Positions 27,532 through 37,492 of a stretch of DNA of 64,000 nucleotides are shown piece by piece. Made by a program: the position numbers and the translations under genes. The notes beneath the pieces are model-generated. The model searched no databases. It saw nothing but the letters and a program-made list of their open reading frames with translations, and was not told where the DNA came from. The number at the start of each line of letters is the position of its first letter. Positions within the stretch are counted from its first letter, which is position 1. This DNA is from Arenicella sp964517515. GTDB lineage: Bacteria; Pseudomonadota; Gammaproteobacteria; Arenicellales; Arenicellaceae. Where the stretch lies: assembly GCA_964517515.1 (NCBI GenBank), contig CAZFEM010000005.1, positions 5,822-69,821 of the forward strand, in the 5' to 3' direction.

Positions 27532-28467
27532 TTGAAACTTATAATCATTAAAGACAACGCTTCTCAAAGCCGCACTGTAAATATATCAGGTCGTACTTTA
27601 CTTATTAAAGGCTTGTTAGTGCTGGTTGCGCTGCCATTAGCTATTGGTGTAAGTGGTTACGCAATAGTCGCTAACATTGACCGCTCGATAAATCCATTTG
27701 TAGACCCTGAGTATCGACATGCAGTTGAAAGTCGAGTTAGTGAACAACAACAGCAAATTGCAAATACTCGTGATTATGTGCAACAACATATGAATGTGTT
27801 AGGGCGACAAATTGGCAGTCTACAAGCGCAAGTATCAAGAATTAATGCGGTAGAAAACCGTATTGCAGAAAGTTCTGGAATTGATTTAGCTGATTTTAAT
27901 TTTGATGGTGATCCACCCATTGGTGGTAATGATGTTGCTTTAGATGCGGATTCTCAGCAAATTGATATTGAGAATGCTATCAACGAAATTGAGCGCGAGC
28001 TTAGTTTACGCGAATCAGAAATGGCTGCCGTTGATTTTTTATTATCTCGACGAAATTTAGAGTCACAACAGACACCAGCAGGCTGGCCTGTTGAAGGTGG
28101 TTGGGTTTCGTCTAATTTCGGTTCGCGGATGCATCCAATTACAGGCAAAAAACAATTTCATAATGGCGTTGATATCCCTGGTAAAGAAGGAGCAAATGTC
28201 TTTGCTGTTGCTGATGGTGTCGTAGAACGGTCTGAAAATAATGGTAACTCTGGTTGGCAAATCGAAATTGACCATGGTGATGGCTACAAAACGGTTTATA
28301 GCCATAATCGTGCAAATTTAGTCCTTGTTGGACAAACTGTTACTAAAGGCGAAGCAATTGCTGAGTTGGGTTCGACAGGGCTTTCAACTGGGCCTCATGT
28401 TCATTTTGAAGTGTCTAAAAATGGTAGTCGAATTGATCCAGTAAAATTTCTTTATAAAGAGCCTTAA
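27532..28467 (+). CDS. M23-family peptidoglycan endopeptidase, membrane anchored
   Basis: LytM-type metallopeptidase of 311 residues. An N-terminal membrane helix (about 23-45) is followed by a periplasmic coiled coil (about 65-165, rich in Gln) and the M23 domain (about 185-311). Zinc and catalytic residues are intact: FHNGVDIPG gives H and D, and TGPHVHFEV gives the HxH. This makes it a likely active endopeptidase rather than a degenerate activator. The start is a TTG with a weak ribosome site; the family N-terminus (MKLIIIKDN) supports it. It lies between dciA and secA. Confidence 0.88.
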   Translation: MKLIIIKDNASQSRTVNISGRTLLIKGLLVLVALPLAIGVSGYAIVANIDRSINPFVDPEYRHAVESRVSEQQQQIANTRDYVQQHMNVLGRQIGSLQAQVSRINAVENRIAESSGIDLADFNFDGDPPIGGNDVALDADSQQIDIENAINEIERELSLRESEMAAVDFLLSRRNLESQQTPAGWPVEGGWVSSNFGSRMHPITGKKQFHNGVDIPGKEGANVFAVADGVVERSENNGNSGWQIEIDHGDGYKTVYSHNRANLVLVGQTVTKGEAIAELGSTGLSTGPHVHFEVSKNGSRIDPVKFLYKEP

Positions 28468-28581
28468 GCTAACTTATTAATAATGTTTAGTTAGCTAAAA
28501 GTCACTAATTTTTTTGATCTTAATGTAGCTTCTTTTTTTGGAAAATACCCTGCACGGAGTGCCTTTAAATTTACACTGAAA

Positions 28582-28662
28582 GCCTTATACTAAGGCTATA
28601 TTATGCAATTTTCTCGGGCTTATGCTGGTACTTACTGTAAGTAGATGAAAGAGTGCTTCATT
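28582..28662 (+). promoter_or_regulatory. structured leader upstream of secA with a 13-codon ORF
   Basis: Three small hairpins stand in tandem: AGCCTTA/TAAGGCT with loop TAC from 28581, TACTTAC/GTAAGTA around a single T at 28629-28643, and ATGAA/TTCAT at about 28645. A short frame (28603-28644, MQFSRAYAGTYCK) starts eight bases after an AAGG that sits in the right arm of the first hairpin. In E. coli, secA is controlled by the secM leader. No SecM arrest motif is visible here, so only a structured leader can be claimed. Confidence 0.3.
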
Positions 28663-28705
28663 TAGCTTGTGAATTTGCAATTACAAAATTAATTAGGAAT
28701 TATCT

Positions 28706-31396
28706 GTGTTAAAGAAAATATTTGGTAGTCGAAATGATCGACTGATTCGACAGATGTCGAAAAGAGTTAAAACGATTAATGCAATGGAAGCAGAGATTGA
28801 GGCTCTTGATGACGCACAACTTAAAGCTAAAACCGATGAATTTCGGTCACGCTTAGAAGCAGGTGAAACATTAGATAAATTACTCAATGAAGCCTTTGCT
28901 GTGACCAGAGAAGCGTCTGTTAGATCATTAGGCATGCGTCACTATGATGTGCAGTTGATTGGCGGCATGGTCTTAAATGACGGCAAAATTTCTGAAATGC
29001 GTACCGGTGAAGGTAAAACGTTAATGGCAACATTGGCCGCCTACCTTAATGCATTAGCTGGTAGTGTGCATGTCGTTACTGTTAATGACTACCTCGCTGC
29101 ACGTGATGCGCAATGGATGAGTCAGGTATACAATTTTCTTGGCTTGACTGTTGGTGTTATTGCTTCAGGGCAGTCGGCGGAAGAGAAACAAGCTGCATAT
29201 GCTTGCGACATAGTTTATGGAACTAACAATGAATTTGGCTTTGATTATTTACGTGACAATATGGCGTTCTCGTCAGAGCAGAAGGCTCAACGTGATTTAA
29301 GTTTCGCGATTGTCGATGAAGTCGATTCTATTTTGATTGATGAAGCGCGTACTCCTCTAATCATTTCTGGGCCGGCGGATACGGCTGCTGATATCTATGC
29401 CAAAATTGATACTATTGTGCCGTTATTAAAAGAGCAGGAAGAGGAAGATGGCGAAGGTGACTACAGCCTCGATTTAAAAAGCAAGCAAGCCTACTTAACC
29501 GAAGAGGGGCACGAAAAAGCAGAAGAATTAATGCTTAAAGCTGGCTTAATCAAGGAAGGGTCAAGTCTTTATGATGTTGGTAGTATTAGTTTATTACATC
29601 ACCTTTATGCTGGATTACGGGCACACAAGTTATTTAATCGAGATGTTGACTATGTTGTACAAGATAACCAAATTGTTATCGTTGATGAGTTTACTGGACG
29701 AATGATGTCTGGCCGTCGATGGTCAGATGGTTTGCATCAAGCGGTAGAGGCGAAAGAAAAAGTAGAAATTCAAAGAGAAAATCAAACGCTCGCTTCGATT
29801 ACTTTTCAAAATTATTTTCGTTTATACAATAAGTTGTCCGGTATGACTGGTACGGCTGATACCGAAGCGGTTGAGTTTCAAGAGATTTATACTTTAGAAG
29901 TTGTGGTGATTCCAACCGCTAAACCCATGATACGTATTGATCAAGCGGACGTTATTTTTCGTACTATGCCTGAGAAATTTGCCTCTATTGTTGATGATGT
30001 TCGTGAGCGTCATAAAAATCAACAACCTGTTCTATTGGGAACAGCGTCTATTGAGGTGTCTGAATTACTTTCTAAAGAGTTCGAAAAACATAAAATTAAA
30101 CATGAGGTTTTAAATGCAAAACAGCATGAGCGAGAAGCGCAAGTTATCGCTAAAGCTGGTTGTCCTGGGGCTGTCACTATTGCGACTAATATGGCTGGGC
30201 GAGGAACTGATATTGTCTTAGGTGGTAATTTAGAAATGCGCCTAGAAGATATTGAAAGCCCTGCGCAACGTGAAAAAACCACTAAACAATGGGAGCAAGA
30301 ACATCAAAAAGTTCTCGATTCTGGAGGCTTATATGTGATTGGTACTGAGCGTCACGAATCACGGCGTATTGATAACCAGTTACGCGGTCGTTCAGGGCGG
30401 CAAGGTGACCCAGGTGAAACACGTTTTTATTTGTCTATGGATGATACGCTGATGCGTATTTTTGGTTCTGAGCGAATTTCCGGGATGATGCAGCGAGTAG
30501 GCATGGAAGACGGTGAAGCAATTGAAAGCCGTCTAGTTTCGCGAGTGATTGAAAATGCGCAACGTAAAGTAGAAGGGCATAACTTCGACATGCGTAAGCA
30601 ACTGCTTAAATATGATGATGTTGCCAATGAGCAACGTAAGCTTGTTTACTCAGAACGAAATGAGTTAATGGCTAGTGACGATGTATCTGAAAATGTTGAG
30701 GATATGCGTGAAGACGTGGTTGATTCAGTGATCGATCGTTCTATTCCTCCACAAAGCTTACCCGAGCAATGGGATATTGAACAACTACAAGATGATTTAG
30801 CATTAGAGTTTAATGCTAATCTGCCAGTACAAATCTGGTTGGATGACGATAAAGCGTTGTATGAAGAAACACTTCGAGATCGAATTCATGAAAAAGTGGA
30901 TGAGTTATATGAAGTAAAGAAACAACAATATGGTGAGGAGACTATTCGCCATTTAGAGAAGGTAATTACTTTACAAACCTTAGATACACAATGGAAAGAA
31001 CACTTGGCTGAGATGGATTATTTACGCCAAGGTATCGGCTTGCGTGGCTATGCGCAGAAGAATCCTGAGCAAGAATATAAGCGCGAAGCCTTTGAAATGT
31101 TTACCGCGATGTTAGACCGCGTCAAAATGGAAGTAATTACTATTTTGGCAAAAGTTAAGATACGCACCGAATCAGAAATCGCTGAATTAGAACAACGTCA
31201 GCGAGAAGCGGCAAGCAGTGATTTAGAATTAAAGCACGCTAGCCCTACGCAATCAGCTGCGCCATCACAACAAGCAGCTAGCGCTGACTCTAAGCCAGAA
31301 ACATTTGTCCGCCAACAACCCAAAGTTGGTCGCAATGAAGCCTGTCCATGTGGTTCAGGAAAAAAATATAAACAGTGTCACGGTAAATTAACATAA
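28706..31396 (+). CDS. secA: preprotein translocase ATPase SecA
   Basis: Motor that drives preproteins through SecYEG. It has 896 residues. Walker A is in MRTGEGKTLMATLAAYLNAL, the DEAD-like box is VDEVDSILIDEARTPLI, motif VI is RIDNQLRGRSGRQGDPG, and the C-terminal zinc/SecB-binding tail CPCGSGKKYKQCHG is complete. The GTG start has an AGGA site seven bases upstream. No secM gene lies in the 238-base upstream gap. Confidence 0.98.
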   Translation: MLKKIFGSRNDRLIRQMSKRVKTINAMEAEIEALDDAQLKAKTDEFRSRLEAGETLDKLLNEAFAVTREASVRSLGMRHYDVQLIGGMVLNDGKISEMRTGEGKTLMATLAAYLNALAGSVHVVTVNDYLAARDAQWMSQVYNFLGLTVGVIASGQSAEEKQAAYACDIVYGTNNEFGFDYLRDNMAFSSEQKAQRDLSFAIVDEVDSILIDEARTPLIISGPADTAADIYAKIDTIVPLLKEQEEEDGEGDYSLDLKSKQAYLTEEGHEKAEELMLKAGLIKEGSSLYDVGSISLLHHLYAGLRAHKLFNRDVDYVVQDNQIVIVDEFTGRMMSGRRWSDGLHQAVEAKEKVEIQRENQTLASITFQNYFRLYNKLSGMTGTADTEAVEFQEIYTLEVVVIPTAKPMIRIDQADVIFRTMPEKFASIVDDVRERHKNQQPVLLGTASIEVSELLSKEFEKHKIKHEVLNAKQHEREAQVIAKAGCPGAVTIATNMAGRGTDIVLGGNLEMRLEDIESPAQREKTTKQWEQEHQKVLDSGGLYVIGTERHESRRIDNQLRGRSGRQGDPGETRFYLSMDDTLMRIFGSERISGMMQRVGMEDGEAIESRLVSRVIENAQRKVEGHNFDMRKQLLKYDDVANEQRKLVYSERNELMASDDVSENVEDMREDVVDSVIDRSIPPQSLPEQWDIEQLQDDLALEFNANLPVQIWLDDDKALYEETLRDRIHEKVDELYEVKKQQYGEETIRHLEKVITLQTLDTQWKEHLAEMDYLRQGIGLRGYAQKNPEQEYKREAFEMFTAMLDRVKMEVITILAKVKIRTESEIAELEQRQREAASSDLELKHASPTQSAAPSQQAASADSKPETFVRQQPKVGRNEACPCGSGKKYKQCHGKLT

Positions 31397-31410
31397 CCGC
31401 CTAAATTATT

Positions 31411-32628
31411 ATGGCAGTAAAATTAAACTCTCCAACAGAACTTTTGCCGATAAAAGGTATTCGTTTAGCCTCTACTGCTGCACAAATTCGTTATCGGAAT
31501 CGAAACGATTTGTTGTTGATGAGCCTTGTAGAAGGGTCGACAACAGCAGCTGTTTTTACCCAAAATAAATACTGTGCGGCACCCGTTATTATTGCTAGAG
31601 AGCATTTACAAAAGACTCAGCCTCGAGCGTTACTTATTAATGCAGGAAATGCGAATGCTGGTACGGGCAAGGAAGGTCGAGACAATGTTGTTTCAAGTTG
31701 TCAAGCGGTGGCGACTTCTTTGGGATTAGATGTTGAGCAAATACTACCATTTTCTACTGGAGTAATTGGCGAGCAGTTACCAATGGATAAGGTTGTAAAT
31801 GGTGTTTCAGAAGTTGCCGATAAACTTTCAGAAGATAACTGGCTAGAAGCAGCAGCAACAATAATGACTACCGATACAGTTGCAAAAGGAGTTTCTGAAC
31901 AATTTGAAATCGACGGCGAAAAAATAACAATTACCGGCATTGTGAAAGGTTCGGGGATGATTTGTCCTAATATGGCGACCTTGCTTAGTTATGTCGCTAC
32001 AGATGCAAATATCCCTAGCGATATTTTACAAGTGTTATTAGAACGAGCAACCGAGGCTAGCTTTAATCGAATTACCGTCGATAGCGATACTTCAACCAAT
32101 GATGCTTTAGTGTTGATAGCTACTGGACAAAGTAATGTGGATTTTGAATCGCTAGAGAGCGAGACAACCGCGCAGTTTTATAGCAGTCTAAAGAAAGTGT
32201 TAGTTGAGCTTGCTACGGCAGTGGTTCGTGATGGCGAAGGAGCAACAAAGTTTGTTGAAGTTGAAATTATTGGCGGTAAGACTAAGAAAGATTGTGCCAC
32301 GATTGCGTATAGCATTGCCCATTCACCGCTAGTTAAAACGGCGCTTTTTGCCAGTGATCCAAATTGGGGACGAATTTTAGCTGCAATTGGCAAAGCGGAT
32401 GTTAATGATTTAAATATAGAGACAATTGATATTTCAATAAATGGTCAGCCATTGATAAAGGCTGGTGAACCAGCGCCAAGCTATAATGAAGAAATAGGTC
32501 AACAAATATTTCAACAAGATGAAATCACGATTAATGTTAATTTAAATCTTGGTAAGGAAAGCTACAACGTTTGGACATCCGATTTGTCGCATGAATATGT
32601 GAGTATTAACGCAGATTACCGCAGCTGA
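31411..32628 (+). CDS. argJ: ArgJ bifunctional glutamate N-acetyltransferase/ornithine acetyltransferase
   Basis: Recycles the acetyl group between N-acetylornithine and glutamate in arginine synthesis. It has 405 residues. The autocleavage motif NMATLLSYVATDA carries the nucleophile Thr190, which becomes the N-terminus of the beta chain. GNANAGTG, FSTGVIGEQLP and the C-terminal DLSHEYVSINADYRS are conserved. It follows secA by 15 bases. Whether it also has the first-step synthase activity cannot be read from sequence. Confidence 0.95.
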   Translation: MAVKLNSPTELLPIKGIRLASTAAQIRYRNRNDLLLMSLVEGSTTAAVFTQNKYCAAPVIIAREHLQKTQPRALLINAGNANAGTGKEGRDNVVSSCQAVATSLGLDVEQILPFSTGVIGEQLPMDKVVNGVSEVADKLSEDNWLEAAATIMTTDTVAKGVSEQFEIDGEKITITGIVKGSGMICPNMATLLSYVATDANIPSDILQVLLERATEASFNRITVDSDTSTNDALVLIATGQSNVDFESLESETTAQFYSSLKKVLVELATAVVRDGEGATKFVEVEIIGGKTKKDCATIAYSIAHSPLVKTALFASDPNWGRILAAIGKADVNDLNIETIDISINGQPLIKAGEPAPSYNEEIGQQIFQQDEITINVNLNLGKESYNVWTSDLSHEYVSINADYRS

Positions 32629-32648
32629 TTGTTATTTAACTTTGTTAA

Positions 32649-33041
32649 ATGAAACGTATAGAAGTCGCTGTTGGCATAGTATTTAATTCAGATAACGATG
32701 TATTAATAGGGCAACGATTAGTCAAGGATGCGTACTATCAAAAATGGGAGTTCCCAGGTGGTAAATTAGAAGATAAGGAAACTGCGCAACAAGCTTTAGT
32801 AAGAGAACTGCAAGAAGAATTAGGAATTGTAGTGGAAAAATGCGAATTACTAATGGAACACAAACATGATTATCCAGACCGTCAGGTTACCTTGTTTGTT
32901 TATACGATAGCAGAATATTCAGGTAATGCGCTTGGTAAAGAAGGTCAAGCTTTACGCTGGGTCAATTTGAATGAATTAAGCAACTTGAATTTTCTTCAAG
33001 GCAATCAGTCAATCATTGAAAAGCTATTAGCTAGCCGCTAA
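32649..33041 (+). CDS. mutT: MutT-type 8-oxo-dGTP diphosphatase
   Basis: Nudix hydrolase that removes oxidised guanine nucleotides. It has 130 residues. The Nudix box spans GGKLEDKETAQQALVRELQEE and LGI; its Gly, Glu and RELQEE residues are intact. EVAVGIVFNSDNDVLIGQRL and WEFPGGKLE match the MutT subfamily. It lies 20 bases after argJ and its end overlaps convergently with coaE by 15 bases. Confidence 0.93.
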   Translation: MKRIEVAVGIVFNSDNDVLIGQRLVKDAYYQKWEFPGGKLEDKETAQQALVRELQEELGIVVEKCELLMEHKHDYPDRQVTLFVYTIAEYSGNALGKEGQALRWVNLNELSNLNFLQGNQSIIEKLLASR

Positions 33042-33629
33042 CTCAGAAAGTTTTAGATGAAGAGCATCAACGCTCTCTAATGTTGCTTGGATGCTACCGT
33101 CATTAGTAATAATATCATCGGCGAGTTCCACGCGTTGCTCATCCGAAGCTTGCGTAGCGATGATCTTAACAACCTCTGCTTGAGTAAGTTGATTGCGTTG
33201 CATTACCCGTTTAATTCTAGTTTTCTGCTCGGCTGTTACTACTACAATATGATCCATCATTTTGACAAATGGCGAGCCCTTTTTCAGTAAAGGCACAACA
33301 ACAACGCAATACATTGATTTAATTTCATCGATTTGATTAATTGTTTTAGCTCGAATGGCTGGATGAGTAATAGCATCGAGTTTTCGCTTGTTTTGCATCG
33401 TAGCGAAGGCGACCTTTCGTAGTGCATCACGATCCAATTCTCCATTACTTTTAAGAATATGACCCCCGAATGCATCACTAAGCTCAGCGAGTGCTGGTTC
33501 TCCAGGTCTGACAATCTGGCGAGCAATAATATCAGTATCTATGATTGGCACGTCTAGCTCGGCGAAATGATCGGAAACTAAAGTTTTACCACTACCAATT
33601 CCGCCAGTTAAACCTACGACAAATGTCAT
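33027..33629 (-). CDS. coaE: dephospho-CoA kinase
   Basis: Final step of coenzyme A synthesis. It has 200 residues. The P-loop GLTGGIGSGKT covers residues 6-16, followed by DTDIIARQIVRPGEPAL and ITHPAIRAKT. The lid and base-binding region QKTRIKRVMQRNQLTQAEV is present. It ends the pil cluster, starting two bases after pilD. Confidence 0.96.
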   Translation of the reverse strand: MTFVVGLTGGIGSGKTLVSDHFAELDVPIIDTDIIARQIVRPGEPALAELSDAFGGHILKSNGELDRDALRKVAFATMQNKRKLDAITHPAIRAKTINQIDEIKSMYCVVVVPLLKKGSPFVKMMDHIVVVTAEQKTRIKRVMQRNQLTQAEVVKIIATQASDEQRVELADDIITNDGSIQATLESVDALHLKLSELAAS

Positions 33630-33631
33630 CT

Positions 33632-34498
33632 TTAAAATTTAATTGAGCTAAAATAAGTTTGATTAATAGCATCACCCCAAATCATGGCAATCCATCCAGC
33701 TATTGAGATATAAGGGCCAAATGGAATAGTATTTTCAGCATTTGTTTTTTTTGTCGCAATCAAAAGGATGCCAATAACACTGCCTACAACGGTAGAGATT
33801 AAAATAATTTGTGGCAACATCTGCCAACCAAACCAAGCACCCAATAACGCTAACAATTTAAAATCACCATAGCCCATGCCTTCTTTGCCAGTGAGCAATT
33901 TGAATAACTGAAAAACGATCCATAGCGCAAGGTATCCAGCTATTGCACCTATAATTGAGTCGATAGGTATAGCGAAAATAGGCAGAGCGCTTATAGCTAA
34001 GCCTAGCCATAAAATAGGTAAAACAAAATCATCGGGTAAGAGCTGATGATCAAAGTCAATAAAGCTTAGAGTCACTAATGTCCAAGTTAATATTAATCCG
34101 AATAGTGACTGCAGTGACCAGCCAAACTTATAAACGACGAACGCACTAAGTATGCCAGTTAATATTTCGACAAGAGGGTAGCGTAAACCAATCGAAGTTT
34201 TGCAGTTCGCACATTTGCCGCGCAGAATAACAAAACTAATAACAGGGATGTTTTGCCAAGCTTTAACAGGGGATTTGCAATTACCGCAATGCGAACTAGG
34301 TGAAATGATACCAGGCGGTTGTTCTGTAACCTTTTCTTCTATTTCAAGCCATTGCTTAGATTGAACAGTCCATTGGTGTTTTAGGCGTTTTGGGTAACGA
34401 TAAATAACAACATTCAAAAAACTACCAATCATTAACCCTAAAACAGCGGCTAAAAAAACATGAAACCCTGCTGGCAAAGCAGCAATTTCAGTGAACAT
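33632..34498 (-). CDS. pilD: type IV prepilin peptidase and N-methyltransferase
   Basis: Membrane aspartyl protease that cleaves and methylates prepilins. It has 288 residues. The cytoplasmic zinc site has two CxxC pairs (SHCGNCKSP and GKCANCKTS). Catalytic Asp motifs are FIDFDHQLLPDDF and GMGYGDFKLLALLGAW. About eight membrane helices are visible. The A24 family bifunctional architecture is complete. Expected substrate: PilA, encoded in the same cluster. Confidence 0.95.
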   Translation of the reverse strand: MFTEIAALPAGFHVFLAAVLGLMIGSFLNVVIYRYPKRLKHQWTVQSKQWLEIEEKVTEQPPGIISPSSHCGNCKSPVKAWQNIPVISFVILRGKCANCKTSIGLRYPLVEILTGILSAFVVYKFGWSLQSLFGLILTWTLVTLSFIDFDHQLLPDDFVLPILWLGLAISALPIFAIPIDSIIGAIAGYLALWIVFQLFKLLTGKEGMGYGDFKLLALLGAWFGWQMLPQIILISTVVGSVIGILLIATKKTNAENTIPFGPYISIAGWIAMIWGDAINQTYFSSIKF

Positions 34499-34510
34499 TT
34501 TTTTGCTGGT

Positions 34511-35731
34511 CTAGAATACTGAAGCTAATTTGAAGATCGGCATATACATAGCTAGAACCATTGTGCCAATAATGACGCCAAGGATAACAATCATTAGTGG
34601 TTCAATAATGCTGGCTAAGGAGTCAACAGCATCATCAACTTCACGTTCATAAAATTCAGCAACTTTGTCTAACATTGTTTCTAGTTCACCAGATTCTTCA
34701 CCGCTAGCAACCATTTGTAGCATCATATTAGGGAATACTTTGGTATTTTCCATAGAGTTTTCTAAGCTTCGGCCAGTTGATATGTCATTTTTAACTTGTG
34801 CCGTAGCTTTTTGATAAACGCGATTACCTGTCGATGCTCCAACAGTGTCCATGCCGTCAACTAATGGCACGCCAGCACCAAAGACAATAGATAAGGTTCT
34901 TGAAAATCGAGCGAGTGCTGACTTCTTAAGAATAGGTCCTATTGCTGGAAGACGAATACTTATGCGATCTAATGTATGACGCATTTTACTGGAACGTTTA
35001 TAGGAAAAGATAAAGAGAGCAACACCACCAATTATGACTAAAAATATTACCCACCAATATTGTTGCGTCCATACAGACATATCGATAATCAACCTAGTTA
35101 GTGTTGGTAAATCGGCACCAACACCGCTAAAAAGACTTTCAAACTGTGGAATAACGAAAAGCAATAATAGAATAGTAACGATTGCCGCAATAGTTAGAAC
35201 AATCGTTGGGTATAACATCGCTGACTTAACTTTACCTTTTATGATTTCAATTTTTTCATTATAAGTTGCCACTCGGTCAAGCATTGTATCTAACTTACCC
35301 GATTCTTCGCCGGCTTCAGTAAGACTAGTAAATAAACGATTGAAATATTTGGGGTGCTTTGATAATGATTTGCTCAGTGTTGTGCCTGATTCTACCTCAC
35401 GACTTAGTTCAAGCATGAGTTTTTCCATTGACGCATTTTCATGGCCTTTACCAATTGCTCTTAGAGTTTGAGCAATAGGAATACCAGCGCCGATCATTGT
35501 TGCCATTTGACGTGAAGCAAAACTTATATCTACCGACTTGATAGGTTTTGCGCTAGAAAATAATGGCTTAGGTTTACGTTTTATTTTAGTAACACGTAAG
35601 CCTCTTTGCCTTAATATAGCTCGCGCCTGGGCTAATGATGGAGCTTCTATTTCTCCATTAGAAGTGGCTCTTTTTTGGTTCATCCCTTCCCAGACGAATT
35701 CTACTGATCTTGCTCGTTTTTTTGTGGCCAT
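34511..35731 (-). CDS. pilC: type IV pilus inner-membrane platform protein
   Basis: Polytopic platform protein on which the PilB motor acts. It has 406 residues with two T2SSF repeats: first (about 70-190) containing FASRQMATMIGAGIPIAQTLRA and RLFTSLTEAGEESGKLD, second (about 275-395) containing ARFSRTLSIVFGAGVPLVDGMD and QMVASGEESGELETML. Both repeats carry the conserved GEESG motif. It lies between pilB and pilD. Confidence 0.95.
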   Translation of the reverse strand: MATKKRARSVEFVWEGMNQKRATSNGEIEAPSLAQARAILRQRGLRVTKIKRKPKPLFSSAKPIKSVDISFASRQMATMIGAGIPIAQTLRAIGKGHENASMEKLMLELSREVESGTTLSKSLSKHPKYFNRLFTSLTEAGEESGKLDTMLDRVATYNEKIEIIKGKVKSAMLYPTIVLTIAAIVTILLLLFVIPQFESLFSGVGADLPTLTRLIIDMSVWTQQYWWVIFLVIIGGVALFIFSYKRSSKMRHTLDRISIRLPAIGPILKKSALARFSRTLSIVFGAGVPLVDGMDTVGASTGNRVYQKATAQVKNDISTGRSLENSMENTKVFPNMMLQMVASGEESGELETMLDKVAEFYEREVDDAVDSLASIIEPLMIVILGVIIGTMVLAMYMPIFKLASVF

Positions 35732-35791
35732 ACTATTAGCTAATTCTTGTAATCAATTGATTCATTTATGTTTTTATCACAAAGCAGTGTA

Positions 35792-37492
35792 TTATACGTT
35801 AGTGACCCTTTCAATCTCTTCTAAGGAAGTTATGCCTTCGCGGATCTTATGTAGGCCGGAATCGCGTAAATCTAGAATACCCTCTGTTTTTGCGGTGCGT
35901 TCTATGTCTTGTTCAGTACAACCTTCCATAATGAGAGTTTTTATCGTCTCACTAATCGGCATCACTTGAAACACACCTGAACGTCCTTTGTAACCCTCGG
36001 TGCAATTTGTGCAACCTTCGGTATTTGCTTGAAATATAGATAATTTTTTCAATTCTGCTTTGTTAAAACCTGCTTCTAGTAGTACTTTATCAGGGTAATT
36101 TGCAGGTTCTTTACACAAGGTACAGAGTTTTCTACACAATCGCTGGGCGACAATCAAATTAACCGCTGAAGCGACATTGAATGCCGGGATGCCCATATTT
36201 AATAAGCGCGTTAAGGTAGAAGGTGCGTCATTGGTATGCAGTGTTGACAAGACCATATGGCCAGTTTGCGACGCTTTTATTGCAATTTCGGCTGTTTCCA
36301 AGTCACGAATTTCGCCTAACATAATAATATCTGGATCTTGGCGTAAGAACGCTCGCAGTGCATCGGCAAAGTGCAGATTCGCTTTTTCATTAATATTGAC
36401 TTGAGTAATTCCAGATAATTGAATTTCTACTGGATCTTCAACCGTCGATATGTTTTTACTAGGGTCATTTAATTTATTTAGTGCTGAATACAGTGTTACC
36501 GTTTTACCACTACCTGTCGGTCCTGTGATCAGAACCATTCCATAAGGCCGCTTAATAACATCCTCGTAGGCTTCCAATTGAGTTTCAGTAAATCCTAACG
36601 TGGTTAGATCTAAGTTGGCAGCACTTGAATCAAGTATCCGCATAACCACCTTTTCACCATAAACAGTTGGCAATGTATTGACACGAAAGTCAAATGCTTT
36701 GTTTTTGGAAATCTTGAGTTTTACTCGACCATCTTGCGGCGCACGACGTTCAGCGATATCAAGTTTAGATAGAATTTTGATGCGTGCTGCGATTCTAGGA
36801 GCTAATTGCACTGGTTGTGATGCGGCTTTATGTAATATACCGTCTACGCGAAAACGAACTCTAAGCTCTTTTTCGAAAGGTTCTATGTGAATATCTGATG
36901 CACCTTGGTTAATCGCATCAACTAGAAGTTTATTCACATATTTAACTATTGGTGCGTCATCATGGCCAAAATCAGTATCATTATTTTCTAAGCCATCATC
37001 ATCTTCATCTAAAGCCAGCTCTATATCATCATCACCTAAAAAATCTTCTAATGATTCATTGTTGCTTTCTTCAAGATAAGCAATTTTATTTTCAAGTGCA
37101 CCAAGTTCAATTTGCAGGGGGATGGTACGTAAGCCTGAATAAAATTTGATTTCATCAAGGGCGCTTTTATTGGTCGGATCAAGTACCCCAACATATAGAT
37201 GTTTTCCATGATGATATAACGGCAATACGGAGTGCTTCTCAACCAACTTCATTTCAATTTGATCTTGCGGGATCGCATCATCACTTAGTGCATCGAGATC
37301 AAATAACGGAATGCCAAATTGATTCGCTAAGGCTTTAGACATTTCAGCACTACTTATTAGACCTTTACCAATAATCTCTCTAAGTATCTCGCGGGTATTC
37401 GTTTCTTCTTGCGTGATCGTAGTCAAATCTTCACTCTTGACTAGATCAAGATTAATCAGTGTTTTTGCTATTGGTGGTATTGATGCGTTCAC
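35792..37492 (-). CDS. pilB: type IV pilus assembly ATPase
   Basis: Hexameric extension motor of the type IV pilus. It has 566 residues. The N-terminal T2SSE_N domain (about 20-150) is followed by an acidic linker (about 155-180, DDDIELALDEDDDGLENND), then the ATPase with Walker A ITGPTGSGKTVTLYS, an Asp box with DPVEIQLSGITQ, Walker B DPDIIMLGEIRDLETAEIA, and a four-Cys zinc element (CRKLCTLCKEP, CTNCTEGYKGR). The start is GTG with a weak ribosome site. Confidence 0.96.
   Translation of the reverse strand: MNASIPPIAKTLINLDLVKSEDLTTITQEETNTREILREIIGKGLISSAEMSKALANQFGIPLFDLDALSDDAIPQDQIEMKLVEKHSVLPLYHHGKHLYVGVLDPTNKSALDEIKFYSGLRTIPLQIELGALENKIAYLEESNNESLEDFLGDDDIELALDEDDDGLENNDTDFGHDDAPIVKYVNKLLVDAINQGASDIHIEPFEKELRVRFRVDGILHKAASQPVQLAPRIAARIKILSKLDIAERRAPQDGRVKLKISKNKAFDFRVNTLPTVYGEKVVMRILDSSAANLDLTTLGFTETQLEAYEDVIKRPYGMVLITGPTGSGKTVTLYSALNKLNDPSKNISTVEDPVEIQLSGITQVNINEKANLHFADALRAFLRQDPDIIMLGEIRDLETAEIAIKASQTGHMVLSTLHTNDAPSTLTRLLNMGIPAFNVASAVNLIVAQRLCRKLCTLCKEPANYPDKVLLEAGFNKAELKKLSIFQANTEGCTNCTEGYKGRSGVFQVMPISETIKTLIMEGCTEQDIERTAKTEGILDLRDSGLHKIREGITSLEEIERVTNV

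Noticed and set aside
28603..28644. A secM-like gene upstream of secA
   Set aside because: The only short frame is 13 codons, with no signal peptide and no arrest motif of the SecM type.
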